From: CALCHA01 sp035548175
Lineage (GTDB): Bacteria > Planctomycetota > Phycisphaerae > WQYP01
NCBI GenBank assembly: GCA_035548175.1
Contig: DASZTO010000024.1
Coordinates: 1 to 64,000 of the forward strand
Direction: 5' to 3'
Length of the DNA stretch: 64,000 nucleotides
Part shown: in pieces, positions 1 through 6,607 of the stretch
Numbering within the stretch: position 1 is the stretch's first letter
How the letters are laid out: the number at the start of each line of letters is the position of its first letter
Notes under the pieces: generated by a model
Seen by the model: the letters and a program-made list of their open reading frames with translations, nothing else
What the model was told of the DNA's origin: nothing
Database searches by the model: none
Position numbers and translations under genes: made by a program

Positions 1-89
1 AAATAACGCGACAACGCCGGACCCAACGCCTGAATCTGTGCCTTGGTCATTCCAGACCTCGCTTCCAGGCAGTTCCTTGCCTGATCCAT
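1..89 (-). CDS. Possible transposase N-terminus, cut by window edge
   Basis: Reading leftwards from an ATG at 89, with an in-frame second ATG at 50, the frame stays open to the window edge. From the second ATG it encodes MTKAQIQALGPALSRY. This resembles, from memory, the opening of IS701-like DDE transposases, which often begin with an 'xQIxALxPAL' helix. Only about 30 codons are visible, so the family is a guess. It would be transcribed in the same direction as the fumarase gene and lies just downstream of it. Confidence 0.3.
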   Translation of the reverse strand, partial: MDQARNCLEARSGMTKAQIQALGPALSRY

Positions 90-95
90 TCTTAA

Positions 96-108
96 CGCAC
101 AAAGTGCG
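96..108 (-). other. Small inverted repeat downstream of the fumarase gene
   Basis: CGCAC and GTGCG flank a 3-nt loop, 30 nt past the fumarase stop. Read on the minus strand it is followed by TTAAG, a poor T-tract. It could be a weak terminator for the fumarase transcript or belong to the end of a mobile element whose gene starts at 89. Confidence 0.25.
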
Positions 109-137
109 GGGAAAATGCAGTTCTTAGCGTTGTAGGA

Positions 138-1856
138 TTAGGTGAGGCCGACGAAAAAGTCGTTGCCCTTGTCGTCGACCACGATGAAGGCGGGGAAGTT
201 TTGCACCTCGATCTTGCGCACGGCCTCCATGCCGAGCTCCTCGAAATCGACAAGCTCGACTTTCTTGATGTTGTTCTGCGCGAGGATCGCCGCAGGCCCG
301 CCGATGCTCCCCAGGTAAAAGCCGCCATGCTTTTTGCACGCGTCGGTGACGGCCTTCGAGCGATTTCCCTTGGCGATCATCACCATCGATCCGCCGTGCG
401 ACTGGAAAAGGTCCACGAACGAATCCATCCGCCCCGCAGTGGTCGGGCCGAAGCTGCCCGAAGGCATGCCCGGCGGCGTCTTCGCGGGGCCCGCGTAATA
501 AATCGGATACTGCTTGAAGTACTCCGGCATCGGCTTGCCTGCATCGAGCAGGGTCTTGATGCGCGCGTGGGCGGCGTCACGCGCGACGATCAGCGTGCCC
601 GTCAGGCTCAATCGCGTCTTGACCGGGAATTTCGTGAGAATGGCCCGCACCTTGTCCATGCCGATGTCGAGATTCACATTCACCGGCGGCGCCAGCTCCG
701 GCTGCCGCGCCGGCAGGTATTGCTCCGGATGGAACTCCAGTTGCTCAAGGAAAATGCCGTCCCGCGTGATCTTCCCCTTAACGTTGCGATCCGCCGAACA
801 GGAAACCCCAATTCCGATGGGGCAGGAGGCCGCATGGCGGGGCATCCGCACCACCCGCACATCATGCGCAAAGTATTTACCGCCGAACTGCGCGCCGATG
901 CCGCTCGCCGTGCACATTGCATAGATTCGCTCCTCCCATACCTTGTCGCGAAAGGCCCGTCCTCCGGGTGAGCCGCTGGTCGGCAGGCCATCGCAATAGC
1001 CGGTGCTGGCCAGCTTCACCGCCTTGAGCGTCGCTTCAGCGCTCGTTCCGCCGATCACCACCGCCACGTGGTAGGGGGGACATGCCGAGGTTCCGATCTC
1101 CTTGAGCTTGCTGCGGATGAAAGTGGCGAGGGATTCTTCATTGAGCACCGCGGGCGTCTGCTGATACAGATACGATTTGTTGGCGCTGCCGCCGCCCTTG
1201 GCGATGAACAAAAAGCCATATTCCTCCGCATGTTCCGCCGAACTGTCCGCCATCAGGTCGATCTGCGCGGGCAGGTTGGTCCCGGTGTTCTTTTCCCTGA
1301 ACATCTCGAGCGGGGCGATCTGCGAGTAACGCAGGTTCTTCTCGTGATACGTGTCGTACACGCCATGCGACAGAGCCTGCGCATCGTCCGTCTCCGTCAA
1401 CACACGCCGCCCCTTTTTGCCCATGACGATCGCCGTCCCGGTGTCCTGGCAGGTGGGCAGCAATCCGGCGGAAGCCGTCACCGCGTTCTGCAGGTGCGTG
1501 TATATGACAAACCGGTCGTTATCCGAAGCTTCCGGATCTTCCAATTCCTCACGCAAGCGCCGAAGATGCGCGGATCGCAGATAAAACGAAATGTCGTTGA
1601 ACGCCGCGCGCGCCAGCAGCCGCAGTCCCTCGGCCTCCACCTGAAGATAGTCCCTCCCGGCAAGGGCGACGGTGGAGACATGGTCGCTCGACAGCAGGCG
1701 ATACTGCGTGTCATCGTGCGCAAGCTGCACCGTCGGCTCATAGGCAAAATCCGCCGAGCCCGGCGAGCCGCCGCCGCCCTGGCAACGGCCGGCACTTTCC
1801 GCGCCCTTCCCCCCGTTCCCGGGTATTCCGCACGAAGACACATCCACGACGCTCAT
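138..1856 (-). CDS. fumA: Class I (4Fe-4S) fumarate hydratase
   Basis: Catalyses reversible hydration of fumarate to L-malate in the TCA cycle, in the cytoplasm. The 572-residue product follows E. coli FumA/FumB nearly end to end. Landmarks are LPTCQDTGTAIV (Cys near 136), YNTY-like 'VYDTYHEKNLRYSQ', 'GTNLPAQIDL', 'AKGGGSANKSYL', 'GIGAQFGGKYFAHD', 'SCPIGIGVSCSADRN', 'GPTTAGRMDS' and a C-terminal 'FPAFIVVDDKGNDFF'. The conserved cysteines are the expected iron-sulfur ligands. The start has a good AGGAG five bases upstream. The N-terminus carries an extra Gly/Ser-rich stretch (about residues 9-34) absent from E. coli FumA. It is a stand-alone gene, divergent from the next one. Confidence 0.96.
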   Translation of the reverse strand: MSVVDVSSCGIPGNGGKGAESAGRCQGGGGSPGSADFAYEPTVQLAHDDTQYRLLSSDHVSTVALAGRDYLQVEAEGLRLLARAAFNDISFYLRSAHLRRLREELEDPEASDNDRFVIYTHLQNAVTASAGLLPTCQDTGTAIVMGKKGRRVLTETDDAQALSHGVYDTYHEKNLRYSQIAPLEMFREKNTGTNLPAQIDLMADSSAEHAEEYGFLFIAKGGGSANKSYLYQQTPAVLNEESLATFIRSKLKEIGTSACPPYHVAVVIGGTSAEATLKAVKLASTGYCDGLPTSGSPGGRAFRDKVWEERIYAMCTASGIGAQFGGKYFAHDVRVVRMPRHAASCPIGIGVSCSADRNVKGKITRDGIFLEQLEFHPEQYLPARQPELAPPVNVNLDIGMDKVRAILTKFPVKTRLSLTGTLIVARDAAHARIKTLLDAGKPMPEYFKQYPIYYAGPAKTPPGMPSGSFGPTTAGRMDSFVDLFQSHGGSMVMIAKGNRSKAVTDACKKHGGFYLGSIGGPAAILAQNNIKKVELVDFEELGMEAVRKIEVQNFPAFIVVDDKGNDFFVGLT

Positions 1857-2036
1857 AGAAACTCCTCAGCAGCAGCGAGGCCGCCATTATGCGCCCCTTC
1901 GCCGCGCCCGCCAAACGGCGCAGCACGCGCGCGACGTTGCAGGATAGCGAAATGTCGACTCATCGCCCTCGCGGTCCGTCCGAAAAAAGCCGTCAAGCCG
2001 CCGCTCCTTTCTGCCGATGACCCATAACGTGCGATC

Positions 2037-3173
2037 ATGCCGCCGAGAGCGAGACCCGCGATGACCATGCTGACCGAGCTGAACACCCTGCCGCTGGCGA
2101 TCGGTCCGCGCGTGCGCCGCAGGCGCTACTCGATCAGCCGCATGTGCTGCATGGCGATCGCCGCCGGCGCCAGCACGATCGCCCTGGGCATGGCCATCCT
2201 GTATTCCTGCGAATCGATTCAACATCACGAAGCCGCCGGAGAGGTGACGCGCCTCGCCGGAACTCTGGCCCATCTGCGGACGGATGCGGAACTTCAGACG
2301 CGGCAGACCAGCGCCCTCATCGCCGACCTGCGAAAGCAACTGCAGCAACGCCAAGCGGAAGCCCCCTCGGCATCCCCCGACAACTCCGCTGCCGCCGATG
2401 CAGCGCTTCAACATCAGGTCGAGCAGGCCCAGAACGCCCTTGCCGCCGCTGTTTCCGAAAGCACCCGCCTCACCGAAACGTTGCACAAGTCGCAGTCTGA
2501 AGCTGCCGTTATCCCGGATCTCAAAGCCGCTCTTGCCGCCTCCGATGTGCGGCAAAAGTCGCTGCAATCCGCCTGCGATTCCCTGCGAGAGCAGCTCGCA
2601 GCGCTGCAAACACAGGAGCAAGCGCTTAAGGATCAGCTCCTCATCGCCGCCGCCCAGTCGACCGACGACAGCGACGCCGCATCCAGTCCCTCCGATCCGG
2701 CACCCGCCAGCGCCGCCGAAATCCGCTGGGCGCTGGGCATCTCCTTCGACACCGCCAAAGGATTCGCCTCGCTCTGCTTCGATCGCGAATCGATTCACGA
2801 CGCCCCGACCGGCCATCAGAACCTGCGCCGCACCTCCGCCACGCGCGCCTCCAATGCCGCCCTCTTCCGTTTCACGTCGGACGCTCCGCGGCAGCGCGTC
2901 TACGATGCGGCGCTCACCGTCTCCCTCGCCGCCGATGGCCCGCACGATCGGCTCGTCGAAAACACCCGGCTTGTCCAGCTCTTTCTGCACACCTTCGCCC
3001 CCGCCTTCCGCGATCCCGACGCCTGGCTGAACAACACCGTCAAGCAACTCGCCGGCCACAGCCCCTCCGATCGCCTCGTCCTGCTCGACACCACTTTCAA
3101 AATCACCGCCTACAACGATGGCGGCAACTTCACCTTCAAAGTCGAATCGCCCCACGACGACCTGGACGAATAA
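2037..3173 (+). CDS. Membrane-anchored coiled-coil protein, unknown function
   Basis: I do not recognise the family. The 378-residue product has a basic N-terminus (RVRRRRYSISR), one hydrophobic segment at about residues 38-58 that probably anchors it in the inner membrane, then a long Ala/Gln/Leu-rich coiled-coil region (about 65-205), an acidic Ser/Pro linker, and a globular C-terminal domain of about 150 residues. Later in-frame ATGs at 2061 and 2067 are alternative starts. No clear Shine-Dalgarno decides between them. The coding strand prefers C-ending codons like its right-hand neighbours, so it looks native. It is divergent from the fumarase gene and convergent with the radical SAM gene. 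Confidence 0.7.
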   Translation: MPPRARPAMTMLTELNTLPLAIGPRVRRRRYSISRMCCMAIAAGASTIALGMAILYSCESIQHHEAAGEVTRLAGTLAHLRTDAELQTRQTSALIADLRKQLQQRQAEAPSASPDNSAAADAALQHQVEQAQNALAAAVSESTRLTETLHKSQSEAAVIPDLKAALAASDVRQKSLQSACDSLREQLAALQTQEQALKDQLLIAAAQSTDDSDAASSPSDPAPASAAEIRWALGISFDTAKGFASLCFDRESIHDAPTGHQNLRRTSATRASNAALFRFTSDAPRQRVYDAALTVSLAADGPHDRLVENTRLVQLFLHTFAPAFRDPDAWLNNTVKQLAGHSPSDRLVLLDTTFKITAYNDGGNFTFKVESPHDDLDE

Positions 3174-3245
3174 CCAGCCACTCATCGGCTCGCACGCCTG
3201 CGCCTCGGTGCGCCCGCCCCCCCATCGGGCACGGCCGCCTCCCCT

Positions 3246-4373
3246 TCACCGCCGAATCCCCACGCGCCGCACTTCCGGGTTCCCCAGCTGCCCGCACGCC
3301 CCCATCATTTCCCGCCCGTGCGTGGTGCGCCGCTTCACAAAAAGCCCGCGCTCTTTCAGCCCCCGCATGAACCCCAGCACCGTCTCCTCCTCGGGCGTTT
3401 CATAGGGCGCGAACCGCTGCGGATTGTACGGAATGACGTTCACGATGCATCGCAGCGGCGCGCAAAACGCCGCCACCGCGTCCACATCCGCCGGCGAATC
3501 GTTCACCCCCTTGATCAGCACATATTCGATCAGAAACCTTCCCTTCGGCGGCAGCGGATATTCCACCAGCGCCCGCTGCAACTGCTCCAGCGGCATCGCC
3601 CGATTGATCGGCATCAGCTCATCGCGCACCGCTTCCCGCGCCGCATTCAGGCTCACCGCGATCCGCAGATTCCGCCACGCCGGTTCCGCGCGAACCAGCT
3701 CCCCCAGACGTCGCAGCCCGTCGATCCGCCCCACCGTCGAAACCGTGATCTGCCCCATCGGAAAATTGCAACCCGCCGGCTCCGCCAGCACCCGGATCGC
3801 CTGCAGCACGTTCTCAAAATTATCCAGCGGCTCTCCCATGCCCATGAACACGATGTTCTGAATGCCATCCGCAAAATAGCGCTGCCCGCCGACGCCCCGT
3901 TCCCCGCTGTGCTTCCCCGCCGCGCCCGCCGCCGGCATGTCCGCCATGCGCAGCCGCCGCGCCGCCAGCCGCTGCTGCACGATCTCCGCCGCCGTCAGGT
4001 TCTTCACCAGCCCCATGCGCCCCGTCTCGCAAAACGTGCAACCCATCCGGCATCCGACCTGCGACGATACGCACAGCGTGTACCACCGCGTCCCGCCGAA
4101 GCTGGTCATCGGGATGATCACCGATTCCGACTCCAGCGCTGCGCCGCTGCCGCCCGCCGCGCCCACCGGCAGGCAGAATTTCACCGTGCCATCCGCCCCA
4201 TCCCGCGTGAGCCGGGACGCCGCGGGAATCAACACGTCCCCGTCGCTTTCCTCCACGGCGCCCGCCCGCATCACCGCGCGATAGGCCCCGCGCACCGCCT
4301 GCACATGCCGCCCCCTATGCCGCGCATACTCCTCCAGCGTCATCCCCAGAATGTTTCGATCCATCACCGTCAT
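3246..4373 (-). CDS. RlmN/Cfr-family radical SAM methyltransferase
   Basis: Family members methylate an adenine of 23S rRNA (and tRNA) using two SAM molecules and a 4Fe-4S cluster. The 375-residue product has the cluster motif CRMGCTFC followed by ETGRMGL, the 'MGMGEPLDN' motif, 'LIEYVLIKGVND', 'VNVIPYNP' and the C-terminal 'MGACGQLGN', whose cysteine is the methyl-carrying residue in RlmN. One departure is SLNA where RlmN/Cfr usually have SLHA. The N-terminal domain is also divergent, so this may be a second paralogue and not the housekeeping RlmN. The open frame extends to 4535, but an Arg-rich extension would overlap the upstream gene. I chose the ATG at 4373; 4364 is possible. It lies 37 bases downstream of the STN-domain gene and is probably cotranscribed with it. 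Confidence 0.85.
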   Translation of the reverse strand: MTVMDRNILGMTLEEYARHRGRHVQAVRGAYRAVMRAGAVEESDGDVLIPAASRLTRDGADGTVKFCLPVGAAGGSGAALESESVIIPMTSFGGTRWYTLCVSSQVGCRMGCTFCETGRMGLVKNLTAAEIVQQRLAARRLRMADMPAAGAAGKHSGERGVGGQRYFADGIQNIVFMGMGEPLDNFENVLQAIRVLAEPAGCNFPMGQITVSTVGRIDGLRRLGELVRAEPAWRNLRIAVSLNAAREAVRDELMPINRAMPLEQLQRALVEYPLPPKGRFLIEYVLIKGVNDSPADVDAVAAFCAPLRCIVNVIPYNPQRFAPYETPEEETVLGFMRGLKERGLFVKRRTTHGREMMGACGQLGNPEVRRVGIRR

Positions 4374-4410
4374 GACTGTTCTCAATGTCCTCGTCACCGT
4401 CACCGGGCCC

Positions 4411-5733
4411 TCATCCCGCATGTCCGCCCGTCTGCGTTCCAGGCTGCGTCGCCGCCGGCGCTGTCGCCGGTACCGCCGGCGCGGGCGACCCCCCCTTCGC
4501 TTCGCCGCCCTCCCACGACCGCTCCATCCCGTCAATCGCCTCCTGTATCTTCCGCTTCCGCACCTCGTTCAATTCCGGCGGCAAATCCGATTCGTGTATG
4601 AACACCTCCATCATCGACTTGTCCGCACCGTTGCCCACCGGCACGCTGATCCGCGCAACGATCGCGTCGCCCCCGCCCGACGCGCCCCCGGAACTCTTCA
4701 CCGGTTCCGCCGCGCCCCCCGCCGTTTCTCCCCCCAGATGCAGCAGGATCGAATCCTCGCGCACCTCAAACGCAATCCGCGTCCCGCCCGCCAGCGCCTC
4801 CAGCGTCTGCAGCACGCTCCCATTGTTCGATTTCAAACTCACCACCGGCACCATCTGGTACAGCCCCGGCTCCGGCACGAAGCGTATGCCCGACAAATGC
4901 GTCAATTCCCCCACCACCTCCGACAGCGGCGCGTTGGTGAAATCCACCTGGATCGGCCGCTCCAGTTGCCGCTGCATCCACGCCTTCATGTTCATCACGC
5001 GAATCGTTCCGCCCGCCCCCGGCGCGCCCCCGCCGCCCCCCGCGCCGCCCGGCCCCGGCGCGCACTCCACAAACCATATCTGGTTGGTCAGCTGCGCGTA
5101 AATCTGCAGCGCCCGAAACGCCGACAGCGGCAACTGCCCCTTCACCTGCTCGATCGCCTTCTCGCGCACCGGCGCCGACACCCCTTCGTCCGCAATCACC
5201 GTCACCAGTTCCGGCCGGTCCAGCGCCGTGCGAAGCGCCGTCTTCCAGTCAAAGCTGCCGTCCGCCGCCGGCTTGATCTCCGAGTTACGCAGATCCTGCA
5301 ACAGCTTCAGCTCCTCCCAATACGCGCGCCGCCCGATGTGCGCCAGCGGCGCCGACGGCCGAATCATCACCGTCGTCCCCGAAACTTCCTGCTGCAATCC
5401 CAGCGGCACCAGCACTTCCTCGATCGCGTCCCGCAGCTTCGATTGCCGAAAATCCGCCGAGACGATCGTGGTCGCCCCATACGGCAACAGGTCATAACAC
5501 GCTGGATCCACCTGCAGCGAAATCTTCGCCGTCGATGCGATTTGCTTGAACGCCTCGGAAAGCTGCACCTTCGTCAGCGTGAGGTTGAAGGGCTGATCGA
5601 GCGTCCGCTGCAGCGTCGTCTCCGCCGCCACGTCCGCCGCGCGCGCATCCCGCACCACTCCCCCGGTGTCCATTCCTCCGCCAATCGCCAGCACCATCAC
5701 AAACGCCCCGACGGCGCGGATTCCGACTCGCAT
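4411..5733 (-). CDS. Exported protein with two STN/secretin-like domains
   Basis: The 440-residue product has a hydrophobic signal sequence (about residues 8-30, VGAFVMVLAIGGG). A first STN-like half follows (LTLTKVQLSEAFKQIA ... TTVMIRP), then a middle region with a long Gly-rich linker, and a second STN-like repeat (IQVDFTNAPLSEVVGELT ... FEVREDSILLH). The tail is rich in Pro/Ala/Thr. STN domains occur at the periplasmic N-termini of secretins and TonB-dependent transducers, but no secretin pore domain is present. A periplasmic adaptor role is therefore only an inference. The start at 5733 has AGGAG five bases upstream, preferred over an upstream in-frame ATG at 5778. The gene lies just downstream, on the minus strand, of the repeat region at 5844-6092. 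Confidence 0.75.
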   Translation of the reverse strand: MRVGIRAVGAFVMVLAIGGGMDTGGVVRDARAADVAAETTLQRTLDQPFNLTLTKVQLSEAFKQIASTAKISLQVDPACYDLLPYGATTIVSADFRQSKLRDAIEEVLVPLGLQQEVSGTTVMIRPSAPLAHIGRRAYWEELKLLQDLRNSEIKPAADGSFDWKTALRTALDRPELVTVIADEGVSAPVREKAIEQVKGQLPLSAFRALQIYAQLTNQIWFVECAPGPGGAGGGGGAPGAGGTIRVMNMKAWMQRQLERPIQVDFTNAPLSEVVGELTHLSGIRFVPEPGLYQMVPVVSLKSNNGSVLQTLEALAGGTRIAFEVREDSILLHLGGETAGGAAEPVKSSGGASGGGDAIVARISVPVGNGADKSMMEVFIHESDLPPELNEVRKRKIQEAIDGMERSWEGGEAKGGSPAPAVPATAPAATQPGTQTGGHAG

Positions 5734-5843
5734 GCATGCTCCTCGACCAATGACAGACCGCCATTGTATCCGCCGCAACCCTCAAACCGAACCTCCGCGG
5801 CCGCTACCGCTCTGTCGCCGCCGATCGTCGCGTCCATAAAAGA

Positions 5844-6092
5844 AGCCGTGTGGAACACGCAGTTCCACACGGCTTGGCGGAGGAGGAAACGAGTCTTGGG
5901 ACGGCGGCATTCGGAACGCCCGAACGCCGCCGCATGGGTTTCAAAAGCCGTGGGACAGGGCGTCCTCACGGCTGGCGGAGGAGGAAACGAGTTCCTTGAA
6001 CGGCCGAAGCTCACGCTTCGCGCCGGTTGCATGTAAGAGCCGTGGGATCGAGGGTATCAGACCCACACGGCCTGGCGGAGGAGGAAACGAGT
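5844..6092 (+). repeat. Three tandem hairpin + 20-nt linker repeats
   Basis: The identical 20-mer TGGCGGAGGAGGAAACGAGT occurs at 5875-5894, 5973-5992 and 6073-6092, spaced 98 and 100 bases. Each is preceded by an inverted repeat. Copy 1 is perfect over 12 bp (5844-5855 with 5863-5874, 7-nt loop). Copy 2 (5946-5956 with 5962-5973) has one bulge. Copy 3 (6039-6046 with 6062-6071) has a bulge and a longer loop. Stem arms differ between copies but keep pairing. The linker includes GGAGGAGG, fully complementary to the 16S anti-Shine-Dalgarno core, yet no start codon follows at a usable distance. Confidence 0.85.
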
Positions 6093-6245
6093 CTTGTGCC
6101 CCGCAGCCCGCGGCATGCCGCCGCGAATCGCAGGGGGGTAAGTTGGATCACGTGACGGCGGCGCCTTGGCACACCCAAGGAGGCGGGCGAAGGTCCCACG
6201 TCCACCGGCCTAACCATCACCGCCGTCACGTGACTTTTTTCTTTC
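5844..6245 (+). ncRNA. Candidate structured RNA of about 400 nt, undescribed
   Basis: Three modules of about 99 nt each contain hairpin A (GCCGTG...CACGGC), the invariant linker TGGCGGAGGAGGAAACGAGT, and a second less conserved hairpin B (for example 5902-5931, 5998-6028 and the palindromic GCGGCATGCCGC near 6110). They are followed by a 14-bp perfect stem enclosing an inner CCTTGG/CCAAGG hairpin and ending in a T-tract. Linker conservation with changing stem sequence is what a structured RNA would show. The T-tract argues for rightward transcription. Read leftwards, hairpin A of copies 1 and 2 is also followed by T-rich sequence, so a leader or attenuator of the STN-domain gene is the alternative. 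I match it to no known RNA family. Confidence 0.45.
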
Positions 6246-6246
6246 A
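6148..6246 (+). terminator. Long 14-bp stem with inner hairpin and T-tract
   Basis: TCACGTGACGGCGG at 6148-6161 pairs perfectly with 6220-6233. The 58 enclosed bases contain a second hairpin, CCTTGG (6164-6169) with CCAAGG (6175-6180). The outer stem is followed at once by CTTTTTTCTTTC. The form is that of an intrinsic terminator with an extended, possibly regulated, apical part. It would end transcripts entering from the repeat array before the gene at 6608. Confidence 0.6.
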
Positions 6247-6607
6247 TAAACGGGCAACCGCTCTTGCTCCGTTCTCGGGTATTCACTTGTGATGTCTTCC
6301 CTCTTTCGCAACCATCGTGCCACATCGCTCCGCTGACCCATCCGCACTTTCCCGCCCCACCCCCGCGCCCGCCCCCGCCGCCCTTCTCCACGCTGAAAAC
6401 ACCCTTTTTTCAGGAATTCCCCACCCCAACCGGTGGCTAAAAAAATTTCCGCGCGGCACAATCACCGCTCGTCCCGGACGCCCGCTGCTGCATAATTCAT
6501 CATCAGCCCCCGTCCCCCGCCCCACTCCCTGCTTAGTCAGCAAGCACCTGCTGCTGCCTTTCACGTTCCGCGCACCATCAGCCACCTTTTTACCCCTTCA
6601 GGTGACC

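Larger units (their letters stand above)
5734..6607. other. Divergent gene-free region with repeats and hairpins
   Basis: No convincing protein gene lies between the STN-domain gene (leftward) and the large lipoprotein gene (rightward). All short frames here are broken or biased by the repeats. The region holds three tandem hairpin/linker units (5844-6092), a long perfect stem with T-tract (6148-6243) and a C-rich, otherwise featureless stretch from 6244 to 6607. That last stretch must contain the promoter and leader of the lipoprotein gene. I see no clear -10/-35 pair in it. Confidence 0.8.

Noticed and set aside
5844..6092. CRISPR array
   Set aside because: Only three units; each unit contains its own variable hairpin and the spacers carry secondary structure; no cas genes in the window.
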